The notes: a model not told the origin generated them from the sequence alone. A stretch of DNA of 64,000 nucleotides from Lateolabrax maculatus (GCA_031216445.1 CM062211.1:1500001-1564000); one strand, 5' to 3'; shown: positions 25,297 through 40,200, numbered from the stretch's first letter. Numbers and translations: made by a program.

Positions 25297-28200
25297 ATTT
25301 AATACGGATTTAATACAATGACTGACAGAGAGGAGTGCCGTTGAGGGATCTTTGTAAACAACCGAGATGGCTGTCGCTGATGTGGAACCGGAATGTTCTG
25401 TTGAATCGGCTATCGTGTCAGTATTAAGTGAACCACGATAGTATATAGATAGTATATAGTATTTAACGGACGGGACGGTACATTTTCTCTAAAAGAAGAA
25501 CAAACAACTGCACTTAAAGCTTTGGTTGATAGGAAAGATCTTGTTTGCTGTACTTCTGACAGGACATACCGTCCGACAGGACTGTGTTTTGTTGCTCTGA
25601 TTGGTTGTCTGCACCCGTTGATAACGCCCCGTGGAAATCGAAAAGGAACCGAGAAGTTCCAGACTAATATGCATTTGCGAATTGGTCTGGTGATGCCAGG
25701 CTAAAGCATAACAAGAAATGTGTCTTGTTTGTACATTAATAGAAGCAGCACGTACAACCTCTGCAAACCAATTTCCTAGGGGAATCCCTGAATTCAGCCC
25801 ATATTTAAAAGATATTGCAACAGTGGTATATTTAACTTGCCTCATATTTACTGGAAACAAATGGTAATAATGAACGAATATAAATAATGAGCATGAGTGA
25901 ATGTGTTTCTTTGATGAAAACCATCTTTGACTGAGCCAAAAATATTTGCATGCAGGAAGCATATTAACCATACAACAGCCAAGAGTTTATGTTTTTGTTG
26001 TTTTGCCAACTCACCGAATTAACATTAACTAAATACAGCTGAATTGCCAGTTACCATTATAGCTGGACAAAACCTCTTGTACAGCTTGTTAAGACACATC
26101 TAATTATGTATAAAAATTTCCAAATTTCCGAATTGTATTCTTTCAAATTGTGATTTTTGATTTAAAATGAGAAGTCGTTCAGCCATGGTATGGTGTTTTT
26201 CTATTTGATTATATCTAACTTGTGTTTTGGCAGATCTCTGCTGGTCCATTTGGAGAATGGCTACTTTGGCCGAGGCTTCGACCAGTTCTGTCCACATCTA
26301 AACCACTACAACACGTATGTGGACAACATCTATAATGCCAGCAAAGTGCTCGGGGTAAGAACACAGTATTTCCACAGTTATCACACTTCTGTGCCAGACT
26401 TTCTTGTTGTATGTATGAGCATTTCACAAGTTGTTTATTACATTAGATGTGATAAGAGTTTAATAATTCCTGTGTGAAATTTGGCCAGTGTACTCCTCAG
26501 TTATTGTACACAATAACAAATGCCTAAGTGGTTATTGGATTCTTTGTTGCTGACACAATCAATTCCACTGCTGTCAGTGATGCCGGCACTGCCATGGCAA
26601 CAATTTCATGTATGTACTGTATAGCATGGCAGAACTAGTTTTCCACCTGGTAAATCCAAATTGGTTATGTGGTTTTATTATGAACTCCAAATGAATGAAT
26701 TTTACCAATCTTCAACAATTTGTGATTTTACAAATTACTGAACTATTTCTTGGTGAACAACAGGATAGCTGTTCCTCTTGCTTCCAGTCTTCATGCTAAG
26801 ATAGGGTAACCATGTCCTGACTCCAGGTCTGTACTTAACACACAGACATGAGATCGATATCAGTATTTTTCATCTCAATCAGAAGCAAGCACATGAGCAT
26901 ATTTCCCAAAATGTTGAACTATTTCTTGAATAATTTTAAAACTACACAAAATCTAACAAATTTCAACACCACATCACCACAAATCACATCTAATTAGTGC
27001 AGAATCTTTGCTTATGAAATCAGATTTAATTTGTTAAAATGTTAGTCCTTGTTTTTGGACTGGCCTGCTGGGAGCAACCAGCAAAGATGTCCTGTTGCTA
27101 GCTTTGCATCTAAGCTGCAAAGATAATGTTGTCTTAATTAAGAGTAAGGATGTGTTTTCAGAACATTGACTAATTGCAATGACTATGAACCCAGCCCTGC
27201 AAATTTGCATTGATTCTCCTTCAGATCGACGTCCCTTTTTATAATTGACTGAACTGGGAAGCGTGCTGTAGTGACAGGTGTGTTAGTTTACCAAGGTGAC
27301 CAGTGATCAGTCTTCTAAACAGCAGAAACCTTTTCAGTGCCTTAATGAGAGTCACTTATGGCCACATCAGTCTGACTATCATTATTCAAATAAGATTTAA
27401 TATCAAACATTAGCCTATGTCTGCAAAATGTTCTGAAGAGGCATTCTGAAAATATGGAAGCAATATTAGCAATGCCATCATGCAATATCATGACTGGGTG
27501 ATAATTCAGTATTGTTATCCAACTATCAGTGGAATTGTATTGATAATATCATCTTATCTTGTAATTACAAACTAACAAAATTACTGTTGGTTGGTTTCAT
27601 GTAGTGTGTAACACTTGAACACAGTTCATTGCATTGAACATCAGTTTGATTACTTTATATATGACTTTGCTTACATTTATGATATATTAACATGAAACAT
27701 TAATATCGTGATGATGACTAACATAGGATAAAAAGGATAAGGCCAAGAAATTCTATATTTTTCTTATTGTCAATAAATCCCAACTATATGTTAGTCTGTC
27801 TCTATACTTTCTGACTTCTGTGTCTGTGGCTCTCAGCTCCAAGCCCATTGGTTCCAGTGTAAACCTCACAAATATAAAGGGGGACTATTTTCAGTATGGT
27901 CTAGACTTACTCTATGTGAAAAGTGTCTTGAGATAACTTTTGTTATATTTGGCATATTTGGCTCTTCACGTAGGATTTGATTACAATAAAATATATAAAA
28001 TATTTTCAGACTCATCCTTTAATACAACTATTTCACATTTGTTACAAAACACAGTTAATAAACTGCTCTATATTATATTACAACTGGCTGTTGTTGCTGT
28101 GAAATAGGGTAGAGCTCTCCTCAGGTCTATTTAAATACAGCAGGAATGTTTATTTAGATGATTGACAGGAATGACAAGATAAGGCTTTTTGTCATCCAAA

Positions 28201-31200
28201 TGTTGACACATACTCATGCTGACATGATGTGCAAATGCATATTTAATGACATCTACAGCCTCCTTCCCCCTCCACCTCCTCATACCAATCCAGCATAATG
28301 AGTGACAACAAAATGATTTTTGGGTTTGTCAGGCAGAATACGCATCTAGAAAGTGACATGAGATTCAAGGGTCGTCACTGGTTGTGATATGTCCATCATC
28401 GGTTGTACAAGCTGCATGCAGATGCTATTAGCAAAAAAAGATAGCTCACAGTGAATCCAGATGCTGAGCATGAGACACATGTACTCAACCCATTAGCATG
28501 TTATGTTCCTGTTGATTAGTTGCTAGTCAGAGATTCCTACTGTTGTAAAACAAGGTGTAGCAAATGATGTATAGTCTAGATTGAGTTCAGTGTGTACAGG
28601 ACATTTTCTTTTAGTATTTTTGTAGCCAAAGGCACAAGGAACATTGAGGGTTAGAACAGGGGCATATGTTAGCTTAAGCCCTGTATGGATGTGATTTCTC
28701 ATCGAAAGGGAGGGTGATTTTAATATTGCATATGTTTGTCAGAGATTTTGTTCCCAATATAATCCCAAAATAATGACCAGTCCAGGAAAGATAATAATGA
28801 CCAGACCTCACTACACCTCAGAAATTGTCACTTTGGAAAGCTCAAAGTTGTGTCTTGTAAATGCATCTGTATGGCTCTGAGAATAACATTAACTTAAATT
28901 TGTGTTCTTAGATTCAGCTGAAGAAAAACAAGGCATTCAGACGTTTTAAGAATCTACAGGAATCCCGACCAGAGTTCAACAACCATAAACTCGAGGACTT
29001 GCTTCAACTTCCCATTCAGCGGATTGATCAGTAAGATATCTCCCTTCTGTTTTTAGCTCTAGCTACATAACCTGTGTTACACAACATGCTGGGTTGGTAT
29101 GAGTTAAGTCCCCGGTGGAATACTACCTTAATTTGATTAACAGTGGCACAGGTCTAAAATTGTTGACCACTAATGATGACAGCCTAGCTTCCCAAAAGTG
29201 GTACCTCTGGCTTGGTTGTGCTGTACGTGATGTTGCTGTAGCAACTCCTATTCTATCAGTTGTGGTGCTTGCGCAGTGTGGGTGTGTGTGCATGTGTGTG
29301 TGTGTGTGTGTGTGTGGTGGTAGTGAGTGTAACTGTTACCAACAGACCTGCTCTCCAGCCGATCAATACTGAGCTCAGGGCTACCTTCAACTCAGTGCAA
29401 ACTATATTGGGTAACACGTGTGTCCAGTTGGTGATTATCAAACTAACTTAAGCCTGCTAGACGCCTGGCATCGCTGTCTGCTCTCTTCAGCCTATACGGT
29501 GACCAACTTGTAAACTTTTCGCAACATTCCGACTTGCTGCTCTGATTATTGCAATGCGAATGTACAGTGTCACGATTGATCAATTGTTGTCACCTGAGCT
29601 GATCAGACCCTGAGGTGACTTTCCTCACTGTCAGTGTAATTACTAGATGACAGTATGTTTTTACTACAGTTGTGAGTTGTGTTGTAGTCGCCACTCTGCT
29701 ACTCCGAGTTTCTTTTTCTTGGCAGAAATGCTATTTGTCTACTCTGTTTTTTTTTGGTTTGCTGTCAGTGAAAACTCAAACTTCGGCACAGATATTTCAC
29801 GCTTTCTTACCAAAACACCGTTACATTTGCTCGAAGGGCATAGTCCCTAACTTTATGCTTTTAATGTGCTATGGAAATTAGGTGTCACGATTTCAATTTT
29901 AAATCAAAAATGGATTGAAATAAGCTTTCGATTTCGATCATCAATATCAAAAGCAGGATTTGCAATTTTGGCACTTGAGTGTGTCTGAAGAAAAATAACT
30001 CTTCAAAGACTAGATTACCGGAACATTGCAGATCCGCTACAGTGTGCCATGAAGGTGCATTTCAGTCAGGCCACTGTGCTGCCTGTATACATAAGGCAAG
30101 CTGCAGCTGTTGAGTTGTTATCAACAGGTCAGAGAATGCTTCTTTTTATTTAATTTTAAATAAATTATTTAAATTTGACAAAATAGCCTTAGTGTGGTAG
30201 ATTCTAAAAAATATGGCTGTTATATCACACTTGAGATAATTTGAAAATGTAAATGGTAGGTGTCAGGGCATAAATCCAGTGATGTGTTCTTTATGACGTT
30301 GAAATTGAAAGTCAAATGGAATCGTGGATTTGGAGAGTCGTGACACTCCTAATGGAAATGTGTATTATTCTAAATTTATCAAGACCACAGGTAAACATGG
30401 CGGAAGTGTTGACTTTGCATTAACAGCAAAAGGCATAGACAGAAAACAGTGACAGATCAAAGAATAGGGAACTCTCTTACTAACTCTCACAAAATTGAGA
30501 TAAATTAAAGCCTCAGCCACTATTTGGGACGTTATGGTAAGCATGTGAACCTCGTCAAATACCTGAAATTCCCTTCCCAGCAGCTTAAGAAGAAAATATT
30601 TTGTTAGCTTTGAATGGCTCCATGAAGCATGTGGCAGTCCCATAAACTTTTTGAGTTGAGATAAACATGGAGAAGAAACAAGTAGGGAGTATATGATATC
30701 CTACCTCAGAAGATATACTTCCATCATAATAACTGCACCTTTTATGCACATAATATTCTGTTTTTTGCCCTTATTTTGAAAAAGACAATATATCCTACTA
30801 AGCTGTTTACATTGCTAATGAAAATGAATATTCCCGTTTACATGCAGCCGTGCATACTCTGACTTATGATGTACGTCCTACGGCGATATCGTCAAAACCT
30901 GCTGATATCGAAGTCTTTCAAAATGTTTAACAGTAGGTGTGTTTCTCCTTCCCACCAGGAATGTGGGCTTTTCTTTTGGGCAGCATCTCTACCTCAGCTT
31001 TAGAAACTGTTGGTTAGTTGGTTTGTTTCCAACGCACAAAGCTGGCCATAAAGAGGCAAGAGGCTGTGTGTCGCAAACTGTGGTAAAAACCCCAATTTAG
31101 ATGCATATTCAGAATGCGCTGCATACATGTCTAGAGTATGCTCCTAAAACCCGAATAATACCGGCATATCACGCACATCTTAATCAGAAAAATGCTAAAT

Positions 31201-34200
31201 TCAGAATATCCAAACAGAATATGCTGTGACCCGTGTAAAATTCGGAATATTGTACTATTCGGAATAATAATGGAATATTAAGTGCATGTCAATGCAGTGT
31301 TTTTTTTTGTATTTGAGCAACCAGGCAATGTACACATTTCATTGTTTTCCCAGACCCTTTCTCTACATTATCACTGTTATTTTCACCACCTATGTATATA
31401 CAGCTCAGAGAACCTCAAAGACAATTCCCAAAATACAGTGATCCCTTGCTATAACGCGGTTTACTTTTCACGGTTTCGCTACTTCACGGATTTGCATCGT
31501 GCATTGTGTTCTGCATTCTGATTGGCTAAAAAGTCACTCCGCTTCTTCTCTACCTGTGCGTCAATAACGTTGCAGTTTAATATGTACACGTACGTAAAAC
31601 AGCTTGCCAAATTTACATTACGTACGTGCAAATTCTCTTGCAATTTCGAGTTTCTCTAAACTCCATAATGTCGACAAAACGCTCTGGACCGACAAAAGCA
31701 CCTGCGGCAGGGCCCAAAAGGCAGCGGAAGATGCTGTCTATCGCAGATAAAGTTAAACTTCTGGACATGCTAAGGGAAGGTAAAAGCTATGCGGCTGTAG
31801 GTCGGCATTACGGAATTAATGAATCTTCCGTTCGTTCCATAAAGAAGGAAGGAAAAAAAATAAGGACGACAGCAGCAATAAGTTTTAATAAGGATGCAAA
31901 AAGACAGTACAGTACAGAAGTTATTTGTTGAAAAAAACGTTTCTAAAGTACTTTTATTTGTGAAACAAATGCTTGAGCCTGTAAAATGGTTTGTTCTTTA
32001 TTTTCAATGTATAATAGAGTATTTAATTGTATAATAATTGTAAAAAAAAATAAAGGTTTCTACTTCACGGATTTTGCCTATCACGGGTTCTTTTTGGAAC
32101 GTAACCCCCGCGAAAAACAAGGGTTTACTGTACAGGAAAGGAACGTAACATCACAAATAAAGGATTTCTTACAGTGTAAGAGGGTGTGAACTTTCATTTA
32201 ACTACTTTCAGTTAATTGTCTGTATTTAATTGACACCCAAGCTATGTAAAACATTTGTTTCTTACTCACAGTTCAGAAAAAATCACCAAACTGGATGTTT
32301 GTGGGGGTGTGTTTGTTATGGTGGTGCTGTTCCACCATCGAGAGCACTGCTGTAGATGGGTCACAGATTGACACGCTTGAGTTCTGTTTTTGCTGTTTAG
32401 TTGTTTTTCTCTCAACAGTCACCCGCTGCACTGCACAATGTATAGTCTCTCTGACAGATGTAATTATTATTATTATATGTAGCTCCCATGGATGTACTCA
32501 GACTGTCCAGAAACTGTCACAATCTCTTTTGTTAAGCACCAGTTTTGTTTGGTTGTTTTGTAATTTCATGCGGTCTTGATCTTGCTTCCTAATTAGTGGA
32601 ACAAGAGGAGAAATGGGCTGAAACGTGCTTTCCTATGAAGCAGATATCATGACAGTGGTTTATCAAGCTGCTTGGCTGTATCTTAATTAGGCCCTTCTCA
32701 TCTTCTCATCTCTCCAGATGTACAGTCGAGCACTCAAAATGTTACATCCATCCATCATGCCAGAGAGAAGTTGTCTCTGAAATGAGATGACCCCTCACCT
32801 TAACATCTGAGACACATTACTGTATATCTCATTTATGTTCATTTTCTCCTCTGCAACAAAGAAATGCTTTCTGTTTATTTTCTCTCACTTTTCCCATGCA
32901 TCTGTGACTACGAACAGAACTGGAAAATGCTCCTGCCTCCCTGAGCCACCGGTGTAGCAACATTTTGCCTTCACCCCACTACCCGCACTCACACTTTGTC
33001 AGTACAGCAGTTGTTATCTATCAGATCAGCTGTAACCTGCTAGTCGGTTTAGTAATGGGGGCTAGCCTACGAGGCTAGCAATGGGGATAACCATCTTGAA
33101 ATAATATCCGAATGTAATGAGTCGTTTTCCTGTTCTTCCCATTCATTGCATTGCTATAATGCAGCATGACTTCCACAAAAGCATAGTATGTATTAGTCTC
33201 TAGGTCACTGAAAATGTCCTGGGAGTATTTTCTTTACAAGAGTGGGAGGCCTGTTTACATTTTGTGTAACCAATAGGTGAAAGGGGAGTACGTTTCTTCT
33301 CTCATATGAGTAGGCTGACCTCTGTTGTGTATGACTGACACATAATCAGTTGGCCTTATTCTCTCCAGCTCAGCCCTCTCTCACTCCGCTTTTTTCTCTG
33401 CACTTCACATCATCATCATTGATTCGTCTGTCGTTCTCAGTGAAACTCAGGAGATTCGAGGGATGTGTCTAATTGTATGATGATTTTAAGTGGCACGACT
33501 AGATAATCATCTACGGCTGGCGCCTTACCTTGCTCTGGCTCCGTGGCTGGGAATAGCAGGAAATTGTTGTCACTTATCACCATTCAAGGATGATGGATGG
33601 CGAGTGGGGCCTGGAGTGTGGATACTTATGTTGCTGCTGGGGGAGGAATAAAATCATTGCCTTTATTAAGTGGCATTCACTAGAGCCGGCTGGAGCAGTC
33701 ATCAGTGTCCTCCCCACTGAGATCACCATTATGACAGTGATGGGGTCTCAAGTTGATTGTGGCAGCGAATAGCAGCCCTCTCTCCCTGTATTGGCCGTGT
33801 TTGTGTCGATAATAGAGATGCAGCTCTCATAGAGAGACAGCAGTTGGAGGCCTTTGGATATATCGCTCTAAGCTGAGCACGATTTAGTATAACCAGGGAA
33901 TGGCCCAATGTTCGGCTCACTGTAGAGCATGCTCTATGCAAAGGCTGTACGACTCCAGAGGTCTCGGGGTCATTGTCATACTTGCTAAGCATTGAGAAGT
34001 GTGTAGCTGTGCACTATACTGTCCATGCTTGATTTTGTCTTTCAATTGTCAAGGTGGGATTTCAAATTGACTGCTTTATGTGCTCAGGTAGTTCCATCAT
34101 CTCCAACAGCTGAACACAGTAAGGTTGGCCAACGCAAGGTCAGAGTTTTGATTAATTTCTTTTGAAAGAATTCTGAAAGATGGAGCCTTTCTTAAGTGCC

Positions 34201-37200
34201 TCCTCTCCATGGTCTGCAGGTTCCGAGTTGTATTTCAGTCAGTAATTTGTGTTATATTGTCTGTCAGCTGACCCTGTAGTTCATTGCCAAGTTTGTAGTA
34301 AGGCTTGCAATGAAACAAAACGTCTCAATTATGGTATGAGACAGTGTTTTTTTGTCATAAATCATTATTGACCCTGAACATAGAGATCACACTTCACAGC
34401 TGAGAAGAAAAGTTTTGATTATTGAATATAAGCTCTTCATAATAAACTGAAATGGTTATTATTTCTAGGGCTGTACCTGAACCTGAACTATTGCCCAAGT
34501 TGCCAGTATGGACTAATGCTTTAAATATTTTTGGAGGTGGCAGTTGCTGGTCATAAAACAGCTTCTGCTTTTTCTTATCTATATATTTTTTTCAATTTGA
34601 AAAAGTACTCAACATTTTTACAGATGTTTTTGAATCAATACACCTTACAAGTCAAGTCTCATGTTTTATAACTGTAAGCAGTGCCTGAAATGGGCCGGTA
34701 CTCAACGGTACTGAGTACTGGCACTTCATTTTTGTCGCCTAGGGGTGTCACTATTCTCTAAAATCCACAATTCAGTTTGACTTTCGATTTTCAGGTCACA
34801 TTTTGATTCGATTCAATTCAATTTTCAATTTAAACGTTTTTACACATTTAATTTTATTTAATTTTAATTCAATTTTTCTTAATTCATAAAGAACACATCA
34901 TTGGTTTTATGCCCTGACAACTGTCATTTACATTTTCAAATTCTTATTTAAGATGTGATATACCACACTAAGGCCATTTGAAAAATTAAAAAAATGTATT
35001 TAAAATGTAATCAAAATAAGCGTCCACTGACCTGTTGATAAAACTGCAGCTTGTGCTAATGTATACAGGCAACACAACGGCCTGACTGCAATCCAGAGGT
35101 GAAGGCGGTCTATTTACGCTGTAACTAACCGGGAAACAAGGTTAAACTGACTAGCATGCTACAGCTGATCTGATGGACCCACTGGTGCACTGGGCAGCGG
35201 GGGCAGAATATTGCTAATATCAGTGACTCAAGGAGGCAGGAGGTTAGTTATAGAGTATCTTTGGTTTTCCAGTTTGTTCTTTCTCCGTCATCTCTGACTC
35301 CGGCAGTGGCTGCGGTGTTTCAAAGAGAGCAGCTGGCGGTAAGCTATGGTGTGTTGTCTTTGAGTTTTTAGTGTTTTTTTTTTTTTTTTCATTTTTTTCT
35401 TCGGACGTGTGTAAGTAGCTTTTGATTAGTACTGGTGGTACCCTAAAACTGCCACCTCCTGGTGAGTCTAGCTAGGCACCTCTAAACACCCGCGTAACGC
35501 TTTTTTCCCCACTGGCATTGTGCAAAGACCCGCTCTACTCTGCCTCTGATTGGCTAGCTTTTGTTGCCTTTATTGGTTTGGTTGGTTATGTTTAGGCATC
35601 AGAAGTGAGATAGTTAGGGTTACAAAAAAATATTCAGATCAGAGCCAATCAGTGGCCGAAGAGGGGCAGGTCTTCATGGAATACAGATGTGGGGAAAAAA
35701 AAAACAAGACAGATACCAAATCAACAATGTTAATCAGTTAGATACTCTTCTCATGTTTTCTCTGTCTTTGTTCTGTCATGCTATTTGTATACATTACTAC
35801 AAGGCAAAAATATTGATTAACCAGAAGATAAAGGAAGACATTTCAATCAATTTTTTTTCAATTTAAAGTTTTCATTTATACTCAATTTATGTTGATTTGA
35901 GACACTGTACTTTAAGGTGACATTAGAAGTGACTGGAGCTGAATAAATGTAGAGTTGCCCATACATTTTACATATGACTTGCCTTTGGTATTCCTTTTCA
36001 TCATCAAGTTTAATCTATTTGCTGTTAGTCAGGTTTTATTGTAGCATATATTTGTGTACAGAGACCTACTCTATGTTATAAGTGTCTTGAGATAACTTTT
36101 TTTTATGATTTGGCGCTATATAAATAAAATTGACTTGACTTTTTAGGTCCAATTCAGGCTCTGCCTGCAAGATATTTTTGTATCTTTGATCATCATCTGT
36201 AATGTGAAAGCATTAGGTTGGCACACAAACGACATAAACAGTGTGCATGCCATGAATGTTTTAAGAAGGACTGGATACAGTGTTTAAGGATGATACCCCA
36301 TTGATTATTTATTTACTGTGACTTGAGTCCATATAGCATTATTAAACTACCAATTTCAGAGGGATGACACTGACCCAGGATCTGAGGTTAACAATCAGCA
36401 TTTTTGTGAAAAAAATTCATCCTCCTTAGGGACTGGTTAAAAAGTGATCAAGTGCCTATGTTATGTGGGGCATTTGTGATTCAGTATGATGCACTGGTTC
36501 AAAGGACAGTGCATTGATGTCCAATAAAATTTGTGTTAAACTTGTGTTTGATGTTATAAACTTGTATATTATGGGTAATCAATGTATATTGAACATTTAT
36601 CTGAAAAATTAAACAAATACAATCCCAAATCTGAAAACTTTATTTACAAAACATTAAACAAATGTTGCATCAAAATGCATATTTTTTTGGACTGCAAGGT
36701 TTCTTTTTTTTATTTCTATGAATTCAACATAGAATTGATGTTAACAGGGGTGCAGGACGTGTTCCTGACAACATCACTGTACTTTTATCATTATCATTGA
36801 AAAACAGCACATGGTGATGGAAGCTCCAGTCATTGTGGAGTTTGACTGAAAAGTGTTTCCTAATGTTCACATTTACACAGAGTTCCAAGTAAAACCCTGT
36901 TAGTCACCATTTCAGAGAACGATAAGACGCTTTTTACAATCACTTGATATTACATTTTAATTGCTCAAGTTTGGACAGTGGAGTTTTTCTAGTCCGTATT
37001 TACCATGGATGTGCATTCCTTTCCTTTTAAGCTATTAAATTTGAGTAATTACCCACAAGCCCATGCCATGTTCACTAACCCATGCAGGAGCCTGCCAGCA
37101 CCTCTTGTCTCTTAATTACAAATTTGAATCCTTAATACATGTATGGGAAGGAAAATAATTAGACAGATATTTCCTCCATCTCTTTTTTCCCTTTACTGAC

Positions 37201-40200
37201 ATGTGTGCAAATGCCCAAACGACCTGACATGTCTGCCAGGAGAGAGTGAGAAAAAAGCCTGCATATCATCTGCATATTATAAAGGAATTAGCAGGTCCTG
37301 GTGCAGCGGCGGCAGGCGCATCCCTTCACCAGTGCATGCTTTCTAAAGCTGCATTCTTCATTAGAATATCTGAACTGTTATAAATACGGTTCAGATTACG
37401 TTATTGTCTCATTATCTTTTCTTTGCTTTGCTGCTAATGAGTGGGACAGGGCAGCTAAACGAGAGAGTTCCATTTACATTATTTGAAATGTGCCGTAGTA
37501 ATGCTCATTAGAGTGTTCCCTTTTTGTTACACAGTTGCTTTAATTAGATTTTCGTCTCCACTCCTTAATAAGAACGAGGGCAACCATTGCTAATAATGCC
37601 TGTAACGTATTTGTTATTACAAGATGAGACAAGAAGAGAAAGAAGTGAAATTATTTCTCTTTTTAAGTGTCTCTTAATTGAAGGAGGCTTAATTGGAGCT
37701 TGTTTGACTTCCATTTCATTTCCAATGAGTAATCGACTACAAGAACAATGCCCTCCTCCTCTTCCTTCTCCTCCACCCACAGACCCACCATTTTGTTAAC
37801 CTATTGTTCTTTAGTTCAGCTCCTGTAAATTCATAGTATTGCAACGCATTCAAACTTAACCAGGTTAGTTTACGGCCAAGCTTTTAACCACACTTTGCAT
37901 GAAATTTGAGTGTCGTGATAACAGGTGGTTGTATATGGGTGGAAATGGTAATCCCGGTCTCTGTTCAAAGATGGTCTCTGGTGTCAGATGTGTGTCCTCC
38001 TTGATCTTTCTCAGGCCGTCCACTGACTCCTGCTTGGTGACCTTTGACCTCTTCCCAGTGGACACTGAGAGGTGTTGGTCTGGTGTTCACAGACAGCTGT
38101 TCTGGTGTTCATTCAGTCCTCTGTCCAGGGTCCTTGCTGTTTCACTGATGTAGTGTTCCCCACAGTTTTCACACGTTATGCCATGATGATTTCATACCTC
38201 TACACCACAAGGGTCCTGTTTTTAAGGGCGTATCATCTGTGGCTGAATGATCTGACAGTTCTGCCCACTGGGATGCTTCTGGCGGTCCCTGTATCCATCT
38301 TGATTTAAAGTCGGGGTGGGATTCTCATCATCCACTCCTTGTACCCACTTTACCCCAAGCCTGCTGCACATGCGTTTCTCTACCCTCCTCTGCATGGACA
38401 GGATGGACCCTCACCACTGACCTTTGATTTTGTAAGAGATATGGAGATTGGCTAAATGGATAATCTTTAAGCATCACCTCTTTGATTTGTATTCCATGTT
38501 ATCCACTTTTTGGGCATAGTCCTTCTGTAGGTATGACAATTGCCAGTGCACTTGGATATACAGTAAACCCATTGTGCTTGAGCACATTACCTGGTGCTTT
38601 GCACTAGTCTTACAGTGTTAAAAAGAAACCCGTAGTTAAGCTTCAGAGTTTGTTCTTGACCTCGGAAACAGCAGTTTGACAAACCAACCTGAAAACTCTC
38701 ACTTGTTCTTGAGCTTTTGACTTCATCATGGTCTCATTAGTAAATCCAGTTTGCTTTGTTAGCATGGAAACGTAGATGTTCAAACCATGATTCTGAGCAC
38801 CTTTGGGACTTGTCAGTGTTAACTTTGTGACAAGAAGATAACGTTGTTGCCGTAACAGCAGAACTTCTTCACAAACAGCTCCCACTTCCTCCTAATACAG
38901 GATAACATGTGTACTTTCCTACAAACAGTTATTTCAATAACTGAAATAAATGCAAGCTGTATGAAAATATTCTAAGTAATACATATGTATCAATGTACAT
39001 TAATACTTGGAACTTAAGGTTAAGATAAGACGTAACCCCAAATATACACCACCACCTCCAAACTCTCAAAATTCAACAAGGTCTTAAAAATTCTGACAGC
39101 TCCCTATTTAGTAAACTGATGTCATCTTACAGGATTAGTGGGTAATTAAGTCTTCAAAATTCAGTCAAACAAACCGTTTCGGAGCACCAGTCTACCTTCA
39201 CTACCGCTATCCAATAAAGGCCAAAAAAACACCCCAAACATATTGTTAAAAAAGCACGTTTCGCAGCTTGAAGAAACACCATTGTGTTGTTATATTTTCT
39301 ACACACACTACATACAAACACTATCACAGTACACTGTTGTCACACACGTCTCATCCCACTCATGCCACCACATGGACCAGTTGCAGCGGTGTACAGTCTG
39401 CTAGCATCACTAATGGCCTCTCTCAGTGGCACCACTATGTCTCTAAAACAAGCCCAGACTGCACAAAGAGAGGGCTGCAAAGGCAGACAGACACAGTGGA
39501 AATCAATGTCAATTGTCAATGCACTTCAAGGTCACATCATCCTAGTAAAAAGGATAAAGATTTCTGAAGAAGCTGATGCTCTTCACAACTGTTACTCTAA
39601 ATGGAAACTGAAATTGGGACATTAGGTTACCTAATTTCACCACAAATAGATTGCATTTTCTGAATTGTGCAATTTAAGTAAGGCTTTTTTTTATGGACTT
39701 CAGGCTGAATGAATATTTAGTTTTCACTTAACTTTTTCTCAGTGAAGTAGCTCTCTGTAGTTGTGGTGGTCCATTCTGTAGAGAACTGCCAGGGCACTGG
39801 ATGGTTCCTGGACGAATGAAGGGGAAGGCACAACAGACTGACCGATGTACAAGTGATGGAATGTTATAACGTCTTAAGCCCTGTAATACAGGCATGTGGG
39901 TGATGCAGCCACAAAGGTCTTAGTGTATCTGAGTGTTTGTGTTTCCAGAGACATACTCAACTGTGGTTGAACAATGATAGTGCACAGTTTTTGATTGATT
40001 TTACAGAGATACGCTGATCAGATTCGTGCTGATACCGACTTTAAGTGGATCGGGCATTGATGCCATAACGTGATCTACGTTAAACGACATTTCCTAAAAT
40101 AAAAGAAATGTACATAAATAGTCCACTACCCCTCTCAGAGTGCAATTGCATTTTAGGTTTCCACACTTGCTAAGACGTAGATTGTATTAGGGTAATTCAG

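Larger units (their letters stand above)
17828..26233 (+). other. arhgef39 intron 2 (8.4 kb)
   Basis: No second gene recognised. Contains a GT microsatellite, a palindromic element at 19359, two TAGCCTGG MITE copies (20472, 25151) and a unique block near 23840-24740. The 160-codon minus frame at 25489-25971 overlaps the MITE and is not a gene. Stretches 19570-20460, 20720-23830 and 25710-26230 show nothing specific beyond AT-rich unique DNA. Confidence 0.7.
26355..28911 (+). other. arhgef39 intron 3 (2.6 kb)
   Basis: No coding sequence. Holds an L2-type tail at 27902 and a unique block at 28130-28480. The rest (26360-27890, 28490-28900) is AT-rich DNA without recognised features. Confidence 0.7.

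Noticed and set aside
25489..25971. 160-codon minus-strand open frame, the longest in the window
   Set aside because: Its 3' half lies across MITE copy C and the homologous region is not open in copies A and B. No domain or coding-like motif is visible.
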